Shown piece by piece: positions 12,776 through 18,972 of a DNA stretch of 18,972 nucleotides (its first letter is position 1; each line of letters starts with the position of its first letter). The notes under the pieces are model-generated. The model was not told the DNA's origin. It ran no database searches and worked only from the letters and a program-made list of their open reading frames with translations. The DNA lies in the NCBI GenBank assembly GCA_002425685.1, contig DIMS01000073.1:222-19193 (forward strand), read 5' to 3'. Position numbers and translations under genes: made by a program. This DNA is from Synergistaceae bacterium UBA5560. GTDB taxonomy: Bacteria > Synergistota > Synergistia > Synergistales > Aminiphilaceae.

Positions 12776-15136
12776 TTAAAACCCCTCCTGGGCAGTCCGG
12801 GCGATAATCTCCTCCTGATGATGAATGTCCAGGTCCACGAAATAGTCGCTGTATCCGGCGACGCGCACCAACAGGTCCCGGTATTCCAGGGGGGTCTTCT
12901 GGGCGGCCCGGAGCGTCTCCGTGTCCACCACGTTGAACTGGATGTGGTGCCCGCCGAGGCGGAAATAGCTCCGCACGAGCTGCGCGAGCTTTTCAAGCCC
13001 CTCCTCCCCGGCGAGGACCGAGGGAAGGAAGCGCTGGTTCAAGAGCGTTCCGCCGGACTTGATCTGGTCCATCTTGCCCAGGGACTTGATCACCGCCGTG
13101 GGGCCCTTGCGGTCCGCCCCGTGAGAGGGCGACGTGCCGTCCGACTCGGGCAGATGGGCAAAACGTCCGTTGGGCGTGGCGCCGAGCTTCTTGCCGAAGT
13201 AGATATGGCAGGTTGTGGAGAGCATGTTCAGATGGTAGGTGTCTCCCTTGGTGCTCGGCTTGCCGTCGATGGTGCGGAAGAGCGAGTCGTAGACCCGGCG
13301 CATGATACCGTCCGCGTAGTCGTCGTCGTTGCCGTAGAAGGGGGTGCGGTTGAAAGCAAAGAGCCGAAGCTGTTCCTCCCCCTCCCAGTTCTTCGCCAGA
13401 GCACCGAGCAATGTCTCCATCGGAACCGTCTTCTCCTCGAAGACATGCTTCTTCAGGACGGACATGCTGTCCGTCACGGTGCCGATGCCGCAGCACTGGA
13501 TGTAGGTCGTGTTATACCGGGGGCCGCCGTTGTAATAATCCTTCCCCTTTTCGATGCAATCGGCGATGACCACCGAGAGGAAGGGCGCGGGGGCATACCG
13601 GGCGTACATGCGCTCCAGGTAGTTGTTCACCTGGATTTTCGTGTCCACCACGAAGGCGAGCTGTTTCTCGAAGGCCGCATAGAGGTCGTCGAAGGAGGCG
13701 AAGGTGCGGGGATCCCCCGTTTCCATGCCGATCTTCTTTCCCGACAGGGGGTCCGTGCCATTGTTGAGCACGAGTTCAAGCACCTTGGGCACGTTGAGAT
13801 ACCCCGTGAGAAGATAGGCCTCCTTGCCGAAGGCGCCGGTCTCGACGCAGCCGCTGGTGCCGCCCTCACGGGCGTCCTCCGGCGTCTTGCCCACGCGGAC
13901 CTGCTCCATGACCACCACGTCGGCGTTGAAGAGCGAGGGATAGCCCAGACCATTCCGGATGACCCGCCCCGCTGCCTTGAGGAGGCGGTCCGGAGTCTTG
14001 GTGCTCACCTGCACGTTCCCCTGGGGCTGGAGAAGGCGCAGCTCGTCCATGACCTCCAGGACGATGTAGGAGACCTCGCTGGACCCGTCGGAACCGTCGG
14101 GGCGCAGTCCGCCCAGGTTGATGTTCGTGAAGTCGTTGTAGGTACCGCTCTCGGCGGCGGTAACGCCCACCTTGGGAGGCGCGGGGGTGTTGTTCACCTT
14201 GATCCAGAAACAGGAGAGCAGCTCCTTGGCGCAGTCCCGGTCGAGCGTTCCCGCGGCGGTCTCCGCCTCGTAGAAGGGAGCGAGGTGCTGGTCCAGGTGT
14301 CCCGGACTCATGGCGTCCCAGCCGTTCAGCTCCGTGATGGTCCCGAGATGGACGAACCAGTACATCTGCAGCGCCTCCCAGAAGGTTCGCGGCGCGTGGG
14401 CGGGTACATGGTGGCAGACCCGGGCGATCTGGAGCAGTTCCTCCTTGCGAAGAGGATCCTTCTCCGAGGCGGCCATCTCCTCCGCAAGGGCGGCATGACG
14501 CTCGGCGAAGAGAATCGCCGCGTCGCAGGAGATGCCCATGGCCTTGAGTTCCTCGTCCTTCTCCGTCGCCTCGGGATCGTTCAGGAAATCCAGAGCGGCC
14601 CTTGCCTCGGCGATCTCTTTCTTGAAGTCCAGCATGCCCTTGCGGTAAATGGTTCCGTCGAGCGAGGTGTGGCCGGGAGCCCGCTGCTCCATGAACTCCG
14701 TAAAGAGCCCCGCCTCGTAGAGGTCCTTCCATCCCTGGGGAATCTCCGCGAAGGCGCGGTCGCGCATGCTCCGCCCCTGCCAGTAGGGAATCACCACGTT
14801 CCGGTAGAGTTCCACATCCTTGGGATCGACGAGGTAACGCTGCATCGACCTGGTGTTGAGCACCTCAAGATCCTCCACGGAATGGCAGGTCAGCTCGGGA
14901 AAGGTGGAGACTGCCTTTGGAGCCGGGCCGCGCTCGCCCACGACGAGTTCGTCCTCTCCGATGTAGATAGTCTTCTTCTCACAGAGATTCTTGAAATTCA
15001 GCGCCCGAAGCACGGGAACGGAATACCGCCCCGCGTTCTCCCGGTAGAACTCCGTCACGAGCACCGCCCTTTCGGCGGAAAAGCTCGGAGCGGTCTCGAA
15101 ACTCAGGTGCCGCAGCCGTTTTACTCGTTCGTTCAT
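12776..15136 (-). CDS. hypD: Glycyl radical enzyme, probable trans-4-hydroxy-L-proline dehydratase
   Basis: A 786-residue glycyl radical enzyme. The radical loop is RVAGYSDYF with Gly761; the thiyl site is GGTSGCVETG with Cys430 and the base Glu432, the C-x-E pattern of the dehydratase/lyase group and not the CC of pyruvate formate-lyase. The residues I recall as lining the HypD pocket all appear at a constant offset of four: F148, H156 (MEQRAPGHT), D274 (GWDAMSPG), S330 and D335-F336 (ESGTYNDFTN), Y446, T641. HypD removes water from trans-4-hydroxy-L-proline to give pyrroline-5-carboxylate, which ProC reduces to proline. A related C-N lyase acting on hydroxyproline, or another HypD-clade substrate, cannot be excluded. 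ATG 15136 follows GGAGG at 9 nt; that site overlaps the activase stop (5-nt gap). Expression is probably controlled by the GntR-type gene upstream. Confidence 0.9.
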   Translation of the reverse strand: MNERVKRLRHLSFETAPSFSAERAVLVTEFYRENAGRYSVPVLRALNFKNLCEKKTIYIGEDELVVGERGPAPKAVSTFPELTCHSVEDLEVLNTRSMQRYLVDPKDVELYRNVVIPYWQGRSMRDRAFAEIPQGWKDLYEAGLFTEFMEQRAPGHTSLDGTIYRKGMLDFKKEIAEARAALDFLNDPEATEKDEELKAMGISCDAAILFAERHAALAEEMAASEKDPLRKEELLQIARVCHHVPAHAPRTFWEALQMYWFVHLGTITELNGWDAMSPGHLDQHLAPFYEAETAAGTLDRDCAKELLSCFWIKVNNTPAPPKVGVTAAESGTYNDFTNINLGGLRPDGSDGSSEVSYIVLEVMDELRLLQPQGNVQVSTKTPDRLLKAAGRVIRNGLGYPSLFNADVVVMEQVRVGKTPEDAREGGTSGCVETGAFGKEAYLLTGYLNVPKVLELVLNNGTDPLSGKKIGMETGDPRTFASFDDLYAAFEKQLAFVVDTKIQVNNYLERMYARYAPAPFLSVVIADCIEKGKDYYNGGPRYNTTYIQCCGIGTVTDSMSVLKKHVFEEKTVPMETLLGALAKNWEGEEQLRLFAFNRTPFYGNDDDYADGIMRRVYDSLFRTIDGKPSTKGDTYHLNMLSTTCHIYFGKKLGATPNGRFAHLPESDGTSPSHGADRKGPTAVIKSLGKMDQIKSGGTLLNQRFLPSVLAGEEGLEKLAQLVRSYFRLGGHHIQFNVVDTETLRAAQKTPLEYRDLLVRVAGYSDYFVDLDIHHQEEIIARTAQEGF

Positions 15137-15141
15137 GATTC

Positions 15142-16059
15142 TCATCCTCCGATCGTCACACTCAGGCCGCTTCGGGACAACAGTTCCGCCGCCCGCTCCA
15201 TCTCCTCCGAAGACGGCGTTGCAAGGCTGGAAAGCGCGTAGGTCCTGCCGAGCTTCCGGTATTTGTCCCGTCCGCTCGGATGGTAGGGAAGCAACGAAAC
15301 CTTCCGGACGCTCTGCAGCGTCGTCACAAAGGCTCCGGTATCGCACAGGTTCCTTTCGTCGTCGTTGATGCCCGGAATGAGCGGAATACGTATCCAAAGG
15401 GGTACATTCCGATCGCTCAGCAGACGTGCGTTTTCGAGGATCAGTTCATTGGGAACCCCCGCAACCTCCTCGTGGCGCCTTGAATCCATGTGTTTGAGAT
15501 CGTAGAGGAAGAGGTCCGCCAGCTCCGCCACGGCGAGAAGCGTTTCGGAGGGGGCATAGCCCGAGGTGTCCACGGCGGTGGCAATCTCCTCGCCGCGACA
15601 CGCCCGGAGCAGTGCCGCAAGAAACGCAGGCTGGCTCAGAGGTTCTCCGCCGGAGAAGGTGACCCCTCCGCCGGACTGATCGTAGAAGAGCACGTCCTCC
15701 CGCACCGTAGCCATCACCTCCGCCACAGAGAGAGATTTCCCGGCCATCTCCAGCGCATCCGCCACACAGGCGCGACAGCAGGCACCGCAGAGAATGCAGC
15801 GCTTCCTGTCCAGAATCACGCCACCGTCGGGCGAGGGAGCGAGAGCCTTCTCCGGGCAGGCGGCGATGCAGGCACCGCAGCCGATGCAGGAGCTCGGTCG
15901 ATGCAGCAGCTCCGGCCAGAAGGACTGACTCTCCGGATTATGGCACCACAGGCAGGCAAGGGGGCATCCCTTCAAAAACACGGTGGTTCGAATGCCCGGC
16001 CCATCGTGGACGGAATATTTGCGCAGATCGAACACGATGCCCCGGACATCCCACTCCAT
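15142..16059 (-). CDS. Glycyl radical enzyme activase (radical SAM)
   Basis: This 305-residue radical-SAM enzyme uses S-adenosylmethionine and a [4Fe-4S] cluster to place the glycyl radical on its partner, here the HypD-type enzyme encoded 5 nt downstream. The SAM cluster motif is C32-x3-C36-x2-C39 (GCPLACLWCHNPES). It is followed by the insert of two ferredoxin clusters that marks activases other than the short PflA: C58-x2-C61-x2-C64-x3-C68 and C88-x2-C91-x2-C94-x3-C98. GGEP (137-140) binds the SAM amino group, and the DTSGY and DLKHMD blocks complete the barrel. ATG 16059 has GGAG at 8 nt and is 3 nt from the GntR-type stop. The order activase then enzyme is the reverse of many such operons. 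Confidence 0.93.
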   Translation of the reverse strand: MEWDVRGIVFDLRKYSVHDGPGIRTTVFLKGCPLACLWCHNPESQSFWPELLHRPSSCIGCGACIAACPEKALAPSPDGGVILDRKRCILCGACCRACVADALEMAGKSLSVAEVMATVREDVLFYDQSGGGVTFSGGEPLSQPAFLAALLRACRGEEIATAVDTSGYAPSETLLAVAELADLFLYDLKHMDSRRHEEVAGVPNELILENARLLSDRNVPLWIRIPLIPGINDDERNLCDTGAFVTTLQSVRKVSLLPYHPSGRDKYRKLGRTYALSSLATPSSEEMERAAELLSRSGLSVTIGG

Positions 16060-16062
16060 GAC

Positions 16063-16764
16063 TCAGACTCCTCTCTTGCGATCCAGCTCGGCGCTCCGTG
16101 CAAAATAGTACTTGCGAATGAATCGCTCCTGCACGGCAAAGCTCCAATGCACATCCCGCACGTACTCGGCGGCGCCGTTATAGTCCTCCTTGCGGAGCAG
16201 ACGCAGCATCTCCGCGTGTTCCCCCGTGGAGATGACCTCCCAGTCCTTGACGAATCCTTTGCTCCGGGGAAAGTCGTAAAGCCGTTCCTTGAGAATGTGC
16301 ACCGAATGCAACAGGTCGTCGTTGTCCGAATAGCCGAGGAACACGTTGTGGAACGACAGATTCTTCGCGTAGAAAAGGTCGAAATCATCCACTTCGAGAG
16401 CGGCGCGCATCTCCTCGTTGTAGGTTTCCATCCGGTCCAGATCCTCACTCCGAAGCCGAAGCGCCACGGAGGAAAGAACCGCGCTCTCCAGTGCCCCCAC
16501 AATCTGGTAGATATTCCGGATCTTCTCCAGAGTGAGCACGTTCACCATGGCGCCCCTTCTGGGAAAGATCGTGATGAAACCTTCCGATTCGAGCTGGAAA
16601 AGCGCATCCCGAAGCGGCGTCTTGCTGATGCCCAGCTCCTCGCTGATCTCGTTCAGGTTGAGAAAGGACCCCTGCTCGAGATGTCCCTCGTTGAGCTGCT
16701 TCTTCAGATATTCGTAGACCATCTCCCGAAGCGACTTGAGCACGAAACGCGCCGGCTTCTCCAT
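16063..16764 (-). CDS. GntR-family regulator with FCD domain
   Basis: A 233-residue dimeric repressor or activator. The N-terminal winged helix spans about residues 10-72 (LNEISEELGISKTPLRDALFQLESEGFI, then PRRGAMV), and the all-helical FCD ligand domain about 80-215. In the FCD metal motif (usual D-x3-H) the Asp is Asn135 (NLSFH, His139), while EH (182-183) and H206 are present, so metal binding may be altered. First gene of the three-gene operon, it probably senses hydroxyproline or a product and controls the operon through the dyad at 16901-16913; the ligand is inferred from context only. ATG 16764 follows GGAGGGG at 7 nt; the upstream open frame to 16827 lacks a better site. Confidence 0.9.
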   Translation of the reverse strand: MEKPARFVLKSLREMVYEYLKKQLNEGHLEQGSFLNLNEISEELGISKTPLRDALFQLESEGFITIFPRRGAMVNVLTLEKIRNIYQIVGALESAVLSSVALRLRSEDLDRMETYNEEMRAALEVDDFDLFYAKNLSFHNVFLGYSDNDDLLHSVHILKERLYDFPRSKGFVKDWEVISTGEHAEMLRLLRKEDYNGAAEYVRDVHWSFAVQERFIRKYYFARSAELDRKRGV

Positions 16765-16850
16765 TCCACTTCCCCTCCACCCATGCATAGATTCGCTGAA
16801 GCTTCGCAGTATTCGCGACCAAAGCACGACAACTCCGACGAAAGTCTTTT

Positions 16851-16871
16851 GACAGGCACCCGACAGGCACC
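16851..16871. repeat. Two direct copies of GACAGGCACC in the operon leader
   Basis: GACAGGCACC stands at 16851-16860 and again at 16862-16871, 11 bp apart, one helical turn. It lies in the 146-nt leader between the promoter and the GntR-type gene. It may be a binding site or chance. Confidence 0.35.
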
Positions 16872-16900
16872 GCGTTGACGGAAAGGGGGCAATGAAATGG

Positions 16901-16913
16901 GATGCAATGTATC
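16901..16913. promoter_or_regulatory. Operator-like dyad near the transcript start of the hypD operon
   Basis: GATGCAATGTATC is a 13-bp imperfect palindrome (10 of 13 positions agree with its complement) just downstream of the -10 box, covering the expected transcript start near 16910. Size and A/T-rich centre fit a GntR-family site; the adjacent GntR-type product is the natural candidate. Confidence 0.45.
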
Positions 16914-16916
16914 ACA

Positions 16917-16945
16917 AGCATATTTCCACTCCTCTTATCTGTCAA
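16917..16945 (-). promoter_or_regulatory. Strong sigma-70 promoter of the gntR-activase-hypD operon
   Basis: On the minus strand a perfect TTGACA (16940-16945) and TATGCT (16917-16922) lie exactly 17 nt apart. The transcript should begin near 16910, leaving a leader of about 146 nt. Confidence 0.75.
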
Positions 16946-17403
16946 GTGGAAACATGCAACCCCTTCCAAAATCGGATTCTTTGCAATTCCATCGAGAGGA
17001 GAGCTGATGCATTGAATACTTTATTTTCTTTATCAATCGCGCTTTGCGGTCACGATTTTCACCGACATCTCCGGTCACACGGAGAGCGCCGTGGCATCCA
17101 CCGCAAAACCCTCCGCGCAAACCCTCGCTTGCATACATTGTACCCCACCTCTCTTCAAAGACAACTCTTTCCACATTCTCAGGAGAAAAACCTTCTTCAC
17201 CCACACTGCTTCGTGTCAGGAAACACTCTCACCAAAGAACGACGATTTCTTTCCACTTTCTTTGTGCCACACATTTCGCTGAGGAAAGATGTTTCTCTTG
17301 CATCTTCCGAACAAAAAACCAGAGAGCATCACGTCGTCTCCTATCACACTCTTCCTTGAACACTCATCTTCTCATTCGAGTCGATCAACTCTTCGACGAA
17401 AAC

Positions 17404-17454
17404 ACTCAAAGAAATTGAGTTACTCTTTACAAAAAATCCCTAGATATCTATAAT
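17404..17454 (+). promoter_or_regulatory. Promoter of the XRE gene with two palindromes
   Basis: TTTACA (17426-17431) and TATAAT (17449-17454) are 17 nt apart, a near-consensus promoter; the start codon is 60 nt beyond the -10. The 10-bp perfect palindrome TAGATATCTA (17441-17450) fills the spacer end and touches the -10. A second dyad, ACTCAA-n5-TTGAGT (17404-17420), ends 5 nt before the -35. Both are fitting sites for autoregulation by the XRE protein. Confidence 0.7.
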
Positions 17455-17513
17455 TACAGATAAAGAAACTCCGAGAGATGGAGGTTTCGAATTTCAACCA
17501 GGAGGTGTCCTTC

Positions 17514-18020
17514 ATGGCAAGACCAAGCAAGAATCCCCACTCCACCATCGCACAGCTCCGTTCCGCCCTCGGCATCGGCCAGGCCGATCTGGCGCGGCTC
17601 CTCGGCGTGTCAAACATCACTATCAGCAACTGGGAAACAGGTGACGCCGTCTCGAAACGGGGCAGCGGCGGCGACACATTGGCGGCAGTCATGGCAATAC
17701 TGAAGCAGGGTGTCAAGGAACCGGGCTTTCTGGAGCCGGAAGTGCTCCGAAAATATCTCAAACTGGCCGCAAAGGGCGAGTTGCTCCCCTACTACACCCC
17801 CTACAGCGACCAGATGGATGGCCAATACGCGGAGGCCATTGGTTCGGGACTCCTTGTGGGCGTCCTGCTGGCGCTGCTTTTCGACGCCCATCTCGAAAAG
17901 AGCGGAAAGGCCTCTCCCAGGCAGCACATCATGGGATCCGAGAGAATTCCCGTCACCACGCTGGAAAGCATGTCCGACGAGGACCTTTTCCAGAAACTGC
18001 TCCCCAGCTCCTCCCTCTGA
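17514..18020 (+). CDS. XRE-family regulator with hydrophobic segment
   Basis: A 168-residue protein. Residues 11-45 form an XRE/Cro-type helix-turn-helix (IGQADLARLLGVSNITISNW, followed by ETG), which binds DNA. The middle (65-108) is polar, and residues 109-124 (IGSGLLVGVLLALLFD region) are strongly hydrophobic, long enough for a short membrane segment or a dimer core; the tail is polar and ends LFQKLLPSSSL. The ATG at 17514 follows AGGAGGTG at 6 nt; an in-frame ATG 12 codons earlier has no comparable site. Palindromes in its promoter suggest autoregulation. The next gene in the same direction begins 190 nt later and may be its target or co-transcribed partner; a weak hairpin (18062-18076) lies between. 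The ligand is unknown. Confidence 0.85.
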   Translation: MARPSKNPHSTIAQLRSALGIGQADLARLLGVSNITISNWETGDAVSKRGSGGDTLAAVMAILKQGVKEPGFLEPEVLRKYLKLAAKGELLPYYTPYSDQMDGQYAEAIGSGLLVGVLLALLFDAHLEKSGKASPRQHIMGSERIPVTTLESMSDEDLFQKLLPSSSL

Positions 18021-18061
18021 GTGCAAGGGAGCTACCCGGAACCCTTTCCGTTGAGGATTCC

Positions 18062-18076
18062 GGAGCGAAACGCTCC
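18062..18076 (+). repeat. Small hairpin after the XRE gene
   Basis: GGAGCG-AAA-CGCTCC is a perfect 6-bp stem with a 3-nt loop, 41 nt after the XRE stop. No U-tract follows, so it is at most a weak terminator or part of the next gene's leader. Confidence 0.4.
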
Positions 18077-18134
18077 TACCAAAGGACAGCGAAGGCATGA
18101 CGACCGAAAGCGCAGACGGTATCATAGAACTCCA

Positions 18135-18170
18135 CTCCGAGGAGGAACCCGGGGGACTCCTTCCTCGGAG
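18135..18170 (+). promoter_or_regulatory. Stable hairpin in the leader of the last gene
   Basis: CTCCGAGGA (18135-18143) pairs perfectly with TCCTCGGAG (18162-18170), and the inner bases extend the pairing with bulges. It ends 40 nt before the start codon at 18211. It could fold as a 5' leader element; if translation starts at 18097 it would lie inside the coding region. Confidence 0.35.
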
Positions 18171-18210
18171 CATGTATGGTCATCCTGAGATGGACGAAAG
18201 GAGGAGCACC

Positions 18211-18972
18211 ATGCTCAACGATCTGTTTCGCATGGAGCATCATGTTTTCGAAGAACTCAACGACGCGCTCGCAGATCCCTCGAACCCCCTCGTGGCGGAT
18301 TTCCTTCGGGTGGTGGCGAAATACGGCACGCCCGAGGAGATCAACGCCAAGGCGGACGAGGCGAGAAAAATTCCCAACATCCTTGAGAAACTCCGCGCCG
18401 CAGGGTCTCCCTATGTGCAGGATTTGGAATGGCTCGTTCGCGAGCGCGACCGGGGCGCCTTCGTCTCCATCGGCGAGTTCCGGAGCAATGTGCTGGGCGG
18501 CGCCACATCCTGCGCCTCCTTTGACGCGTCCCGAGCCGTGACGCTGGAAGTGAGCGCCCTCCAGTACTTTCCCTGGCTCATCACGGAGGCGAAAAAGGCC
18601 CTCGACGAGCGGGAGCTGATGCCCGGCCGTATCATCCGAGTCCGGAAAATGCGCGAGCAGGAGCAGGACGGCGATCTCCTGGCCGTCACCGCAGCAGCGC
18701 AAATTCTCGGGGCAAGCCTGGTGGAAACCCTGGACACCAAGGGTACCGACGGCTCAAACGTCCACCTGGGCGGCCCGGACACCATCACGGGGTACTTCGG
18801 CGGCATCGGCCAGCCCAATGCGCATCCTCTGGCATGGATCGACGAGGTGCTCTACTACTACACCACCTACGGCGTCCGGGAAGTGCTCAACATCAATCCG
18901 GGAACGGTCCTTCTCGGCTATCTCCTCTATCGGCTCGGCGTGAACGTGAAGTTCAAGATCTCCGTCTTCATG
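18211..18972 (+). CDS. Unrecognised protein, N-terminal 254 residues, cut by the window edge
   Basis: The frame is open to the last base, so the gene is partial at its 3' end. I do not recognise the family. The product starts MLNDLFRMEHHVFEELNDAL, has a helical, charged first 90 residues, then Gly-rich stretches typical of an enzyme core: VLGGATSCASFDASRAV (about 94-110), ETLDTKGTDGSNVHLGGPDT and YFGGIGQPNAHPLAW (about 180-215), and VLNINPGTVLLGYLLYRLGV near the end. No signal peptide is seen, so it is probably cytosolic. ATG 18211 has AAAGGAGG 6 nt upstream. An in-frame ATG at 18097 would add 38 codons with plausible codon use but a weak ribosome site. It lies 190 nt behind the XRE gene and may be controlled by it. 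Confidence 0.75.
   Translation, partial: MLNDLFRMEHHVFEELNDALADPSNPLVADFLRVVAKYGTPEEINAKADEARKIPNILEKLRAAGSPYVQDLEWLVRERDRGAFVSIGEFRSNVLGGATSCASFDASRAVTLEVSALQYFPWLITEAKKALDERELMPGRIIRVRKMREQEQDGDLLAVTAAAQILGASLVETLDTKGTDGSNVHLGGPDTITGYFGGIGQPNAHPLAWIDEVLYYYTTYGVREVLNINPGTVLLGYLLYRLGVNVKFKISVFM

Larger units (their letters stand above)
16765..17513. other. Divergent regulatory region, GntR-type and XRE genes
   Basis: No gene is supported in about 750 bases. It holds the hypD-operon promoter (16917-16945) with its dyad and a repeated decamer (16851-16871), about 450 bases of lower-GC sequence (16950-17400) in which I see nothing definite, and the XRE promoter with its palindromes (17404-17454). 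Confidence 0.55.

Noticed and set aside
12818..15241. Plus-strand open frame of 807 codons
   Set aside because: Complete shadow of the glycyl radical enzyme gene; the minus strand shows all catalytic motifs.
16849..16854. Plus-strand TTGACA in the leader of the GntR-type gene
   Set aside because: No -10 box at 16-18 nt and no plus-strand gene downstream.
16892..17418. Plus-strand frames in the region before the XRE gene
   Set aside because: Composition unlike the real genes, no ribosome sites, and no protein features; treated as intergenic.
1..18972. CRISPR arrays, tRNA or rRNA genes, riboswitches
   Set aside because: I saw no regularly spaced repeats, cloverleaf-like sequence or known riboswitch core in reading both strands; a covariance-model scan would settle this.

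Overview
This is a GC-rich bacterial window with one clearly AT-rich island (about 5330-5980). The gene set points to a strict anaerobe that ferments amino acids: an oxygen-sensitive glycyl radical enzyme with its activase, a class I hybrid cluster protein with an Fe-S protein and an Rrf2 regulator, a BMP-type nucleoside-binding protein next to deoC, and a YjfB-type motility protein. Synergistota or a Clostridia-like lineage would fit, but this is inference; there is no rRNA or marker gene here.

Layout. 1-2261 (minus strand): a BMP/PnrA-family substrate-binding protein with its own promoter and an intrinsic terminator, preceded by deoC; together they suggest nucleoside uptake and deoxyribose-phosphate breakdown. 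2563-3927 (plus): an exported TPR protein and a YbaK/EbsC tRNA deacylase, meeting a convergent ROK-family kinase (3953-4882). 5044-7655 is an accessory patch: a possible 42-residue ORF with its own terminator, a low-GC exported Cys-repeat protein, an alpha/beta hydrolase, and the decayed end of an IS3-family element.

7525-10677 (minus): a tight operon rrf2-type regulator / Fe-S protein / hcp. It is driven by a near-perfect sigma-70 promoter that carries a perfect tandem 8-bp repeat, and a 22-bp perfect palindrome follows hcp. This looks like a self-regulated nitrosative-stress module. 10752-11037 (plus): a stand-alone 56-residue YjfB-like motility protein behind a sigma-28-like promoter, closed by a bidirectional terminator, facing an unrecognised exported protein (11135-12262, minus).

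12539-16945 (minus): the main catabolic unit. A GntR/FCD regulator, a radical-SAM activase and a HypD-type glycyl radical enzyme sit 3-5 nt apart, with a strong promoter, an operator-like dyad and a terminator. All the HypD active-site residues I recall are present at a constant four-residue offset, so trans-4-hydroxyproline dehydration is the best guess; no proC lies in the window. 17404-18972 (plus): an XRE regulator with a near-consensus promoter containing a perfect 10-bp palindrome, then an unrecognised gene that runs off the end.

I did not find a wholly new system. The best candidates for something undescribed are the Rrf2/Fe-S/Hcp operon with its unusual Fe-S partner, the XRE-linked truncated gene at the right edge, and the small ORFs.
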